Source: Allostella sp. ATCC 35155 (GTDB lineage Bacteria; Pseudomonadota; Alphaproteobacteria; ATCC43930; Allostellaceae). Taken from it: DNA of 64,000 nucleotides. Made by a program: the position numbers and the translations under genes. The notes under the pieces are model-generated. The model did not search any database. It saw only the letters and a list, made by a program, of their open reading frames with translations, and had not been told where the DNA came from. Numbering within the stretch: the stretch's first letter is position 1; each line of letters opens with the position of its first letter. Shown piece by piece: positions 26,804 to 34,410 of this stretch. The DNA is taken from positions 1,608,001-1,672,000 of the forward strand of contig AP019701.1 of assembly GCA_006738865.1 (NCBI GenBank). The letters run 5' to 3'.

Positions 26804-27625
26804 CTAGCTCGACATGCGCCGGGTCAGGCCGGTCAGGCGCTCCATCAGCAGCATCAGGGCCAGCACGGCCGCGATCAAGACGCCGGACACGGCGGCGACG
26901 CGGACGTCGAGCGTGCTCTCCATCATCCCCCACATGCGGATCGGCAGCATGTCGCTGCGCGGCCCCGCGAGGAACAGCGACACCGGCACGTTGTCGAGCG
27001 AGGCGATGAAGGCGAGGAAGGCGCCGGCCGCGATGCCGGGCGCGATGGTCGGCAGGGTGACGCGGCGGAAGGTGTAGAACCAGCCGGCGCCGAGGCTGGC
27101 CGAGCTTTCCAGGAGCGCCGGGTCGAGCTGCGACAGGCTGGCCGAGGTCGTGCGCAGGACGAACGGCACGACCACGATGACGTGCCCGAGGACGATGAGA
27201 TCGAGCGACGGCCGGAGTCCGATCAGCGTGAAGTACATGAGCGCGGCCAGCCCGAAGGCGATGCCCGGCAGGATCAGCGGCGACATGAAGAGGGTGTCGA
27301 GTGCGCGCGCCCAGCCGGTGCCGCGCCGGGCGATCCCGACCGCTGCCAGCGTTCCCAGCACGGCCGCGATCGCCGTCGCGACGGCGGCGACGTAGAGGCT
27401 GTTGCCGGCGGCGCGGTGGATCTGGCCCGATCGGGCCCGGTCGAACAGGAGCTGGTACCACTCGGTCGAGAAGCCCGTCGGCGGAAAGCGCAGCGAGCGG
27501 CCCTCGGTAAACGAGGTCAGCAGCACGATCACGACCGGCCCGGTCAGGATCAGGATGGCCAGCGCGGCCAGCCCGCCGATCACCAGCGCATAGGAGAGAT
27601 CGGCGGCGGTGCGGCGTCTAGCCAT
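26804..27625 (-). CDS. ABC transporter permease, PotC-type, 273 aa
   Basis: Inner-membrane permease of the polyamine/iron-type ABC importer class with six membrane segments. The cytoplasmic EAA-like loop for ATPase contact is visible as LESSASLGAGWFYTFRRVTLPTIAPGI. The ATG at 27625 overlaps the stop of the PotB-type gene by 8 nt; an in-frame ATG nine codons earlier would lie deeper in that gene and is less likely. It pairs with the next permease to form the membrane channel. The substrate is inferred from the neighbouring allA and puuE to be a ureide or a related nitrogen compound, not shown by sequence. Confidence 0.9.
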   Translation of the reverse strand: MARRRTAADLSYALVIGGLAALAILILTGPVVIVLLTSFTEGRSLRFPPTGFSTEWYQLLFDRARSGQIHRAAGNSLYVAAVATAIAAVLGTLAAVGIARRGTGWARALDTLFMSPLILPGIAFGLAALMYFTLIGLRPSLDLIVLGHVIVVVPFVLRTTSASLSQLDPALLESSASLGAGWFYTFRRVTLPTIAPGIAAGAFLAFIASLDNVPVSLFLAGPRSDMLPIRMWGMMESTLDVRVAAVSGVLIAAVLALMLLMERLTGLTRRMSS

Positions 27626-28508
27626 GGGCGGGCACTCCGACCGGGGCTCCACCGATCCGCCGGCCGAACGCGGAGATCGCGACGACGCAGGCCGATACCG
27701 AGACCAGCAGCGTCAGCGCCGCGACGGCCGCCAGCGGCCAGTTGTAGACGACCAGCGACTGCTGCCAGATGACGAGCGGCAGGTAGACCAGCCGGTTGCC
27801 GCCGATCACCGACTGCGAGATGAAGGCGGTGGTGCTGGAGGCGAAGACGAGCAGGCAGCCGGACACGAGGCCGGGGGCGGAGAGGGGCAGCGTCACCCGG
27901 AAGAGGGTGCGCCAGCGCGAGGCGCCGAGCGCCTCCGAGGCGTCGCGCAGCGCCGGGTCGAGGCGCATCATGACGCCGAGCAGCGGCAGCAGCATCAGCG
28001 GCATCTCGATCTGGGTCAGGGCCAGCACGAGCCCCGCCTCGGTCTGGAGCAGCCGCACCGGCGCGGGCGACAGGCCGAGCGCCACGATGGCGCGGTTGAG
28101 GACGCCCTCCTGGCCCAGGATGACGATCCAGGCGAAGGTCCGCACGACGACCGAAGTCAGTAGCGGCAGCACGATGACGAAGAGCAGGATGCGCTGCCAG
28201 CGCGGGCTCGCTTCGATGAAGACGAGCGCCAGCGGGAAGCCAACCAGCGCGGTCGCCGCCACCGTCATCAGGCCGAGGCCGAGCGTGTCGCCGACGACGC
28301 TCCAATAGAAGGGGTCGCCGAGGAACTTCGCCCATTGTGCGAAGCCTGCCCGCGTCAGCGCGTCGTCGTCGAACACGCTGACGGCGGCAAGCAGGCCGAG
28401 CGGCGCCAGGAAGAAGGCGGCGAAGGCGAGCGTCAGCGGCAGCGCGAGCTGCCACTCGGCCGGCCGGAGCCGGCCGAGCCAGCCGTTCGCCGCAACGGCG
28501 TCGGTCAT
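27618..28508 (-). CDS. ABC transporter permease, PotB-type, 296 aa
   Basis: A six-helix permease of the binding-protein-dependent class. The EAA loop reads EALGASRWRTLFRVTLPLSAPGL, near residue 200. The N-terminal 30 residues are polar and cytoplasmic, followed by the first helix. It lies 3 bp after the binding-protein gene and overlaps the PotC-type gene, in the order ATPase, binding protein, PotB, PotC. The product forms a heterodimeric channel with the downstream permease. Confidence 0.9.
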   Translation of the reverse strand: MTDAVAANGWLGRLRPAEWQLALPLTLAFAAFFLAPLGLLAAVSVFDDDALTRAGFAQWAKFLGDPFYWSVVGDTLGLGLMTVAATALVGFPLALVFIEASPRWQRILLFVIVLPLLTSVVVRTFAWIVILGQEGVLNRAIVALGLSPAPVRLLQTEAGLVLALTQIEMPLMLLPLLGVMMRLDPALRDASEALGASRWRTLFRVTLPLSAPGLVSGCLLVFASSTTAFISQSVIGGNRLVYLPLVIWQQSLVVYNWPLAAVAALTLLVSVSACVVAISAFGRRIGGAPVGVPAHG

Positions 28509-28511
28509 CCC

Positions 28512-29540
28512 CTACTTCGCGACTTCCTTGTTGAAGCGCTCGATCCAGGAGGCGCGCAAGGGATTGATCTTCGACCAGTCGTGCCGCACGAAGCCGGCCA
28601 TCTCGTCCAGCGACTTCATCGGCAGCGCGGGGCCGAGGGTCACCTCCTTGTTGACCGGCACGAAGTTCCAGGGCGGCTTGATCAGCGCCGCCTGCACGTC
28701 CCGGCTGATGACCGTGTCGATGTACTTGTAGGCGTTCTCGGGTTCGGCCGCGCCCTTGGCGACATGCATGGTGGTGAAGAAGGCGACCGCGCCCGACGCC
28801 GGCTTCACGAACTCGATGTCGACGCCGCGGCCCTTCAGCGTCGAGACGGTCTGCGTGTTGGTGTAGAGGACGTCGCACTGGCCCTGCTGGAAGAGGCCCG
28901 CCATCGCCTGCGGCGCGCCGATCGTCGCCACCTTGGACAGCACCTTGCGCATCTCGGTGAAGAACGGGTCGACGTTGGTCTCCGAGCCGCCGAAGCGCTT
29001 GGCGATCTCGATGATCGAGACGGTGCCGAACGTGGTCTGGAACCCGGTCAGGCCGAGGCGGGACACCCAGGGATCCTTCAGCAGATCCTCCCAGCTCGTG
29101 GGCGCCGGCAGCTTCTTGGGATTGTAGGCGATACCGACGACCTGGGCGGCGATCGTCACGCCCCATTCGTCGGCGAGCCCGCCCGGGATGGCCGACAGGT
29201 TCTTCAGCTTCTTCGGGTCGAACTTCTCGAAGACGCCGACATCGATGCCGCTGACGCGCGGTCCGGGATCGAGCACGAAGACGTCGAAGGTCGGCTGCCC
29301 GCGCGCGGCCCGCGCCTTGGCGATCTGGTCGACGGCATAGAGCGGCTGCATCTCGAGCGTGACGCCGTCCGACTTGGCCAGCGCCGGGGCGACGATGCCG
29401 CGGAATGCCTCCTCCCACGAGCCGGGATAGATGGCGGCCGTGACCGAGCCCTTGGCAAAGGCCGGCCGGCCGGCGAGACCGGCCGCACCGAGGGCGGCGG
29501 TGCCGGCGAGGAAGCCGCGACGGTTGATTCGCAAGCTCAT
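28512..29540 (-). CDS. ABC transporter substrate-binding protein, PotD-like, Tat-exported, 342 aa
   Basis: A periplasmic solute-binding protein of the spermidine/putrescine class. The N-terminus carries a twin-arginine signal (NRRGFLAG, residues 5-12) and an Ala/Gly-rich core ending GRPAFAKG, so it is probably exported folded by Tat. The PGSWEEAF segment and the TTFGTVSI and FVKPASGAVAFFTT segments are typical of this class. The start is fixed by the Tat signal and by the 4 nt overlap with the upstream ATPase stop. Its ligand is unknown; context suggests a purine-derived ureide rather than a polyamine. Confidence 0.9.
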   Translation of the reverse strand: MSLRINRRGFLAGTAALGAAGLAGRPAFAKGSVTAAIYPGSWEEAFRGIVAPALAKSDGVTLEMQPLYAVDQIAKARAARGQPTFDVFVLDPGPRVSGIDVGVFEKFDPKKLKNLSAIPGGLADEWGVTIAAQVVGIAYNPKKLPAPTSWEDLLKDPWVSRLGLTGFQTTFGTVSIIEIAKRFGGSETNVDPFFTEMRKVLSKVATIGAPQAMAGLFQQGQCDVLYTNTQTVSTLKGRGVDIEFVKPASGAVAFFTTMHVAKGAAEPENAYKYIDTVISRDVQAALIKPPWNFVPVNKEVTLGPALPMKSLDEMAGFVRHDWSKINPLRASWIERFNKEVAK

Positions 29541-30670
29541 GATGCGCTCCTGTCGTCTTGGTCGGGAAAGATGGAGGGGTTCGCGGCCGGGGCGAGCGCG
29601 CAGAAGAGGCCGGCACCCGGCGCGGGTGCCGGTCCGGTCCGCCGCGTCACCAGCTTGAGGCCGGTTCCGTCGGCGCCTTCGAGGTCGTGGACGATGTCGG
29701 GCCCGAGCGGCACCGACAGTCGCACTACGACCGGCCAGCGGTCGGGGCCGGGCGCGTCGTGGAGGGCGAGTTGCTCCGGGCGCACCACCAGGAGGACGCT
29801 GTCGCCGCCATGGACGCCGGGCGCGGTCGGCCGGATCACCGTCGCGCCGCCGCCGAGTTCGATCGCCATCTCGGGGCCCTCGATCGCCGCGACCCGGCCG
29901 GGTATCCGGTTCGACGTGCCGACGAAACCGCTGACGAACAGGCTCGCCGGGCGGTCGTAGACGGCGACCGGCGTGTCGCATTGCTCGACCCGGCCGCGGC
30001 TCATCACGGCGATCCGGTCGGCGACGCTCATCGCCTCGTCCTGGTCGTGGGTGACGAGAACCGCAGTCAGCCCGAACTGCCGCTGCAGGCGCTTCAGCTC
30101 GATCTGCATGTCGAGGCGCAGGCCCTTGTCGAGGGCGCTGAACGGTTCGTCGAGCAGCAGCACCGACGGGCCGACGGCGAGCGCCCGCGCCAGCGCCACC
30201 CGCTGCTGCTGGCCGCCCGACAGCTGGCGCGGCAGGCGGTCCGCGAACCCGCCCAGTTGCACCACCTCCAGCATCCGCGCGACGCGCGGGGCGATGTCGG
30301 CGCGCCGCCAGCTGCGGGCCTTCAGGCCATAGGCGACGTTCTCCGCCACCGTCATGTGCGGGAAGAGGGCGTAGGACTGGAAGACGATCCCGACGTTGCG
30401 CCGGTTCGGCGGCAGGTCGTCGATGATCGCGCCGTCGATCCGCACATGGCCGGCCGACTGGCGCACGAAGCCGCCGACGATGCGCAGCAGGGTGGTCTTG
30501 CCGCAGCCCGAGGGTCCGAGCAGCGCCAGGACCTCGCCCGCCGCGATCGACAGCGTCACCCGGTCGACGGCGGTCAGCGCGCCGTAGCGATGGAGCACGC
30601 CCTCGATGTCGACCGGCTTGCCGCCCTGGGCCCCGGCCTCGGGGGAAATGTCTCGCGCGGCGCTCGGCAC
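29537..30670 (-). CDS. ABC transporter ATPase, PotA-type, 377 aa
   Basis: The energising subunit. Walker A (GPSGCGKTT), Q-loop (VFQSYALFP), signature (LSGGQQQR), Walker B (LLLDEP) and H-loop (VTHDQDEA) occur in the normal order in the first 235 residues, followed by a TOBE domain to the end. It is the first gene of the six-gene operon with the binding protein, two permeases, allA and puuE. About 65 bp separates it from carbonic anhydrase, on the opposite side of which transcription runs in the same direction, so read-through is not excluded. Confidence 0.93.
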   Translation of the reverse strand: MPSAARDISPEAGAQGGKPVDIEGVLHRYGALTAVDRVTLSIAAGEVLALLGPSGCGKTTLLRIVGGFVRQSAGHVRIDGAIIDDLPPNRRNVGIVFQSYALFPHMTVAENVAYGLKARSWRRADIAPRVARMLEVVQLGGFADRLPRQLSGGQQQRVALARALAVGPSVLLLDEPFSALDKGLRLDMQIELKRLQRQFGLTAVLVTHDQDEAMSVADRIAVMSRGRVEQCDTPVAVYDRPASLFVSGFVGTSNRIPGRVAAIEGPEMAIELGGGATVIRPTAPGVHGGDSVLLVVRPEQLALHDAPGPDRWPVVVRLSVPLGPDIVHDLEGADGTGLKLVTRRTGPAPAPGAGLFCALAPAANPSIFPDQDDRSAS

Positions 30671-30737
30671 GTCGGTTCGGCTCCCGGCTGGATCGCCACC
30701 CTTTCAAGCAAGAGGCGGGCCAGCCGGGAGCCGGTGG

Positions 30738-31349
30738 TCAGGCGACGGGGTCCAGACGGCCGGGTCCAGTCAGGCGCGAGAGCACCCCGGTGTGGATGTC
30801 GAAGCTGAAGCCGTGGAGGCCGATGCGGCCCTCCGCCGCCGGCTGCCCGATCCACGGGAAGGTCCGCAGATTGTCGAGCGAGAGCCCGATGACCCCCGCC
30901 TCGTAGGCGGCGATCCGTTCCTCGACCGATCCGGTCTGCGGCACGAGTTCGCGAACCCCCCAGGCGATCTGAATCCAGGGCTCGACGAAGTCGCGCGCCT
31001 CCTCCGGCGAACCCTCGACCATGGCGCGCACGCCGCCGCACTGGGCGTGGCCGAGCACCACGATCTGCCGCACCTTGAGCACGCGCACGCCGAACTCCAG
31101 CGCGGCGCTCGTCCCGTGATACTGGCTGTCGGGACTGTAGGGCGGCACCAGGGCCGCCACGTTGCGCACCACGAACAATTCGCCCGGGACCGCGCCGAAG
31201 ACGGTCTGCGGGTCGACGCGGCTGTCGGAGCAGGCGACGACCAGGGTCTCCGGCCGCTGCCCCCGCTTGGCCAGCCGTTCGTAGCGGTCGCGCTCGGCCG
31301 GCCAGATGTCGCTCCGGAACCGGCGATAGCCTTCGAGAAGTGTTTCCAT
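30738..31349 (-). CDS. Beta-class carbonic anhydrase, 203 aa
   Basis: Catalyses interconversion of CO2 and bicarbonate. The zinc ligands and the Asp/Arg dyad are all present: Cys40, Asp42 and Arg44 in ACSDSRVDP, and His101 and Cys104 in GHAQCGG. The length matches bacterial beta-carbonic anhydrases. The protein is cytosolic. It lies 43 bp after terC on the minus strand and may be co-transcribed with it. A role in supplying bicarbonate or in pH control is a reasonable inference; no gene next to it fixes which. Confidence 0.95.
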   Translation of the reverse strand: METLLEGYRRFRSDIWPAERDRYERLAKRGQRPETLVVACSDSRVDPQTVFGAVPGELFVVRNVAALVPPYSPDSQYHGTSAALEFGVRVLKVRQIVVLGHAQCGGVRAMVEGSPEEARDFVEPWIQIAWGVRELVPQTGSVEERIAAYEAGVIGLSLDNLRTFPWIGQPAAEGRIGLHGFSFDIHTGVLSRLTGPGRLDPVA

Positions 31350-31392
31350 ATGCTGCCCTGGAAGAGAGTGTCCGTCGATCGCGTGCGGCTGG

Positions 31393-32409
31393 TCAGGATA
31401 GCCCGCGCCCGCCGTCCGCGGCGAGGCGCGGGGGAAGCGCCGCGCCGCCGCGCGTGCGCCAGATGGAATAGCCGATTCCGGCGGCGAGGATCGCCACCGT
31501 GATGCCGAGCGACCATTCCGGCGGTACCTTGGCCCAGCCGAACAGGTCGGCCACGAACACCTTGCCGCCGATGAAGATGAGCAGCACGGCCAGCGCCTGC
31601 TTCAGGTAGGCGAAGCGGTGCAGGATCGCGGCGAGCGCGAAATAGAGCGCGCGCAGGCCGAGGATGGCGAAGATGTTCGAGGTATAGACGAGATAGGCGT
31701 CGGTGGTGATGGCGAAGATCGCCGGAACCGAATCGACGGCGAAGATGACGTCGGCGATCTCGATCAGCACCAGCGCGAGGAACATCGGCGTCGCGGCCCG
31801 CCGCAACCTGCCGGTCGCCGGATCGGGCACCCGAACGAAGAAGCGGTCGCCATGCAGTTTGTCCGTGACCCGGAAGAGGCGGCGGGCGAGGCGCAGCACC
31901 GGATTGCGCGACAGGTCGGGATCATGATCGCCCGCCCACAGCATCTTGATGCCGGTGAACACCAGGAACGCCGCGAAGATGTACAGCACCCAGCCATAGT
32001 TCGTGACCAGCGCCGCGCCGGCCCCGATCATGACGGCGCGCAGCACGATCACCCCGAGAATGCCCCAGAACAGCACCCGGTGCTGCAGCTCCCGCGGGAT
32101 GGCGAGGTAGCCGAAGATCATGGCGATGACGAAGACGTTGTCCATCGCCAGGCTCTTCTCGACGACGAACCCGGTCAGGTACTCGACGCCCGCCTGCCGG
32201 CCGAGCTCGAGCCAGACGAACCCGCCGAAGGCGAGGCCGAGCGTGAGGTAGAAGGCCGACAGGGCAAGGCTGCGGCGCACGCCGATCTCGCGGCTGCCGC
32301 GGTTCAGGACGCCCAGGTCGAAGGCGAGAAGCACGGCCACGAGACCGAGGAAGACCAGCCACATCCAGACGGGTTGGCCGAGAAACGGCATGCTTGCGAA
32401 TTGATCCAT
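31393..32409 (-). CDS. TerC/Alx family membrane protein, 338 aa
   Basis: An integral membrane protein with about nine helices and the TerC family acids in the LLAFDLGVLNRG and EKSLAMDNVFVIAMIF segments and in IEIADVIFAVDSVPAIFA. The central loop (about residues 150-195) is charged. Family members (Alx/MeeF) export Mn2+ or act in metal loading of exported proteins. In E. coli, alx has a Mn/pH-responsive leader; a strong hairpin lies at 32470-32503 upstream of this gene, but it does not show the clear yybP-ykoY pattern. Confidence 0.9.
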   Translation of the reverse strand: MDQFASMPFLGQPVWMWLVFLGLVAVLLAFDLGVLNRGSREIGVRRSLALSAFYLTLGLAFGGFVWLELGRQAGVEYLTGFVVEKSLAMDNVFVIAMIFGYLAIPRELQHRVLFWGILGVIVLRAVMIGAGAALVTNYGWVLYIFAAFLVFTGIKMLWAGDHDPDLSRNPVLRLARRLFRVTDKLHGDRFFVRVPDPATGRLRRAATPMFLALVLIEIADVIFAVDSVPAIFAITTDAYLVYTSNIFAILGLRALYFALAAILHRFAYLKQALAVLLIFIGGKVFVADLFGWAKVPPEWSLGITVAILAAGIGYSIWRTRGGAALPPRLAADGGRGLS

Positions 32410-32469
32410 CGCTCCCTCTCATACGCTCGGAGGGGCGGCTCGCGCGGCAGCGGCAGAGGACGACCAGAC

Positions 32470-32503
32470 CGGACCCGGCATCGAGCGCACCCGATGCGGT
32501 CCG
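32470..32503 (-). promoter_or_regulatory. Strong hairpin in the terC leader
   Basis: A stem of two 6 bp blocks (CGGACC-GGTCCG outside and GCATCG-CGATGC inside) separated by a 2 nt bulge on one side, with an 8 nt loop. It lies 60-94 bp before the terC start on the minus strand. It may be part of a leader structure or a terminator for an upstream transcript. Confidence 0.35.
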
Positions 32504-32646
32504 ACATCACGACCCGACAGGAGGTCGCCAGAGGGGCCCGGCCCGCGACGCCGACATAGGGTGCGCACCGTCGTCCGACAAGGGGGTTGCGTGCCGTCGG
32601 CGGCGGTGGATTGATCCTGGTCCTTGGCAGCCTCCGGAGCATCCCG

Positions 32647-33273
32647 ATGCCCATCGAACAGTGGCTGGCGTTCGTCGCCGCCTCCGCCGTGCTGGTGGCG
32701 ATCCCCGGCCCGACCGTCCTGCTCGTCGTGTCCTATGCGCTGGGCCACGGCCGCCGCTCGGCCGTGGCCACCGTCGCCGGGGTCGCGCTGGGCGACACCA
32801 CGGCCGTGGTGGCCTCGCTGCTCGGCCTGGGCGCGCTGCTGGCCGCCTCGGCCACCCTCTTCACCGCCCTCAAATGGATCGGCGCGGCGTATCTGATCTA
32901 TCTCGGCATCCGGCTTTGGCGGGCACCCGTCTCCGCCGACGGGCTGCCGCCGGCAGCGCCGGCGCGACCCGGCCGCATATTCCTCCACGCCTACGGCGTG
33001 ACCGCGCTCAACCCCAAGGGGATCGTCTTCTTCGTCGCCTTCCTGCCGCAGTTCGTCGACCGCAGCGGCGACCTCGTGCAGCAGCTCGTCCTGCTGGCAG
33101 CGACCTTCGTCGTAATCGCCACCATCAACGCCACCGGCTATGCGCTGCTGGCCGCGACGGCCCGGCGCGCGGTCCGTCGGCCGGCGGTGCAGCGCGCGGT
33201 CAACCGCACGGGCGGGGCGTTCCTGGTCGGCGCCGGTCTCCTCACGCTGCTGTGGCGACGGCAGCCGGCATAG
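32647..33273 (+). CDS. LysE family amino-acid exporter, 208 aa
   Basis: A six-helix LysE/RhtB superfamily carrier. The family opening is visible in VAIPGPTVLLVVSYALGHG (about residues 18-36), and the AYGVTALNPKGIVFFVAFLPQF segment (about 117-138) is the second conserved block. It would export an amino acid or analogue. The ATG is chosen because it begins the MPIEQWLAF helix; upstream in-frame codons add only a poor leader. It converges on the Mrp operon end with an 8 bp gap, and is divergent from terC. Confidence 0.88.
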   Translation: MPIEQWLAFVAASAVLVAIPGPTVLLVVSYALGHGRRSAVATVAGVALGDTTAVVASLLGLGALLAASATLFTALKWIGAAYLIYLGIRLWRAPVSADGLPPAAPARPGRIFLHAYGVTALNPKGIVFFVAFLPQFVDRSGDLVQQLVLLAATFVVIATINATGYALLAATARRAVRRPAVQRAVNRTGGAFLVGAGLLTLLWRRQPA

Positions 33274-33281
33274 CCGGCGGC

Positions 33282-33647
33282 TCAGCCCGCCGGTCGATCG
33301 TCGCCGGCCTCCGTCTTCGTCGCCGGCTGCTCGGCGTCCAGATCGCGGTGATGGGTGGCCTTCACGAGCAGGATCAGGGTGACCGGCGTCGTGACGGTCA
33401 GGAAGACGCCGACCAGGATTTCGTGCAGCACCGGCCGCGACTGCAGGACCGAGAAGAAGACCATCGAGCCGATGAGGATGGAGCCGGCCCCCAGGGTGGC
33501 GCCGAGCGTCGGCGCGTGGACACGCTGGTAGAAGTCCTCGAGGCGCAGCAGCCCGATCGACCCGACGAGCGCCAGTCCGGCGCCGAGGAGGACCAGCAGC
33601 GCCGTCAGCAGCGCCGCCCATGCGGGCAGGTCGGCGGCGCCCGTCAC
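33282..33647 (-). CDS. mnhG: Mrp/Pha antiporter subunit G, 121 aa
   Basis: Small three-helix subunit of the multi-subunit Na+(K+)/H+ antiporter. The LLRLEDFYQRVHAPTLGATLG segment is the MnhG/PhaG signature. The GTG start overlaps the stop of subunit F by 4 nt. The C-terminal 20 residues are charged and cytoplasmic. It is the last gene of the six-gene operon. MnhG belongs to the membrane complex, which couples cation extrusion to proton uptake for pH and salt tolerance. Confidence 0.92.
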   Translation of the reverse strand: MTGAADLPAWAALLTALLVLLGAGLALVGSIGLLRLEDFYQRVHAPTLGATLGAGSILIGSMVFFSVLQSRPVLHEILVGVFLTVTTPVTLILLVKATHHRDLDAEQPATKTEAGDDRPAG

Positions 33648-33925
33648 TCGATCACCTCGCCGCGCATGAGGAACTTCGACAGCGCGACGGTGGCGACGAA
33701 GCCCAGCAGGGCGATGGCGAGCGCCATCTCGAAATAGAGGGTGCTGCCGGTGCGGATGCCGAAGGTCAGCAACAGCAGCATGGCGTTGACGTAGAGGGTG
33801 TCGAGCCCGAGGATCCGGTCCTGCGCGCGCGGCCCGCGGACCAGCCGGATCGCCGCGCAGGCCATCGCTGCGGCCAGCATCATCTGGGCCAGGACGAGCG
33901 ACCACGCCAGGATCGTTGCGCTCAT
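33644..33925 (-). CDS. mnhF: Mrp/Pha antiporter subunit F, 93 aa
   Basis: A three-helix protein with the MnhF/PhaF core RLVRGPRAQDRILGLDTLYVN (residues 27-47). The length is typical. Its ATG overlaps the subunit E stop by 4 nt and its stop overlaps subunit G. It is a structural part of the antiporter complex in the inner membrane. Confidence 0.92.
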   Translation of the reverse strand: MSATILAWSLVLAQMMLAAAMACAAIRLVRGPRAQDRILGLDTLYVNAMLLLLTFGIRTGSTLYFEMALAIALLGFVATVALSKFLMRGEVIE

Positions 33926-34410
33926 TCGAATATCTCCATGAGGCGTCGTTCGTACCGCCCCTTGATGATCGCGATCCAGGCGGTCTCGTCGATGAGGTCG
34001 AGGATGTGGAGCGTCAGAAGGCCGCTCTCGGGATCGAACCGCACCCACAGGGTTCCGGGCGTCGCCGTGAGGATGGTGGCGAGCGTCGCCAGCCCGTAGG
34101 GCGCGCGCATGTCCAGCGGGACGACCAGGAAGCCCGAAATCTCCTCGCGACGTCGCGGACCGAGGATGATCCGACCGACCGCGATGTTGGAGCGGACGAT
34201 GTCCACCAGCACGAGCGCCGCGAGCTCGGCGATCGCCCGGGGGCGTCGCAGGCGCAGCCCGGGCGGCTCCAGCGCCGTCAGGGCCAGCGCCCCGCCGACG
34301 GCAAGGATCGTCGCGAGGATCACATGGCCCGGCGACAGGCTCTCGTTGAGCAGCAGCCAAGCGCCGAAGAGGGCGAACGACAGCAGGGGGAAGGGGAACC
34401 AGCGCGTCAT
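33922..34410 (-). CDS. mnhE: Mrp/Pha antiporter subunit E, 162 aa
   Basis: The N-terminal half has about two to three hydrophobic helices (FALFGAWLLLNESLSPGHVILATILAVG), and the C-terminal half is a soluble domain with the family motif LTATPGTLWVRF (about residues 114-125) and HILDLIDETAW. The length is typical of MnhE/PhaE. Coupled by 4 nt overlaps to subunits D and F. In studied Mrp systems, E is required for stable assembly of the complex. Confidence 0.92.
   Translation of the reverse strand: MTRWFPFPLLSFALFGAWLLLNESLSPGHVILATILAVGGALALTALEPPGLRLRRPRAIAELAALVLVDIVRSNIAVGRIILGPRRREEISGFLVVPLDMRAPYGLATLATILTATPGTLWVRFDPESGLLTLHILDLIDETAWIAIIKGRYERRLMEIFE

Noticed and set aside
32410-32590. 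A yybP-ykoY (Mn2+) riboswitch upstream of terC
   Set aside because: The position is suggestive and a hairpin exists, but I could not find the conserved junction motifs of the family, so I list only the hairpin.
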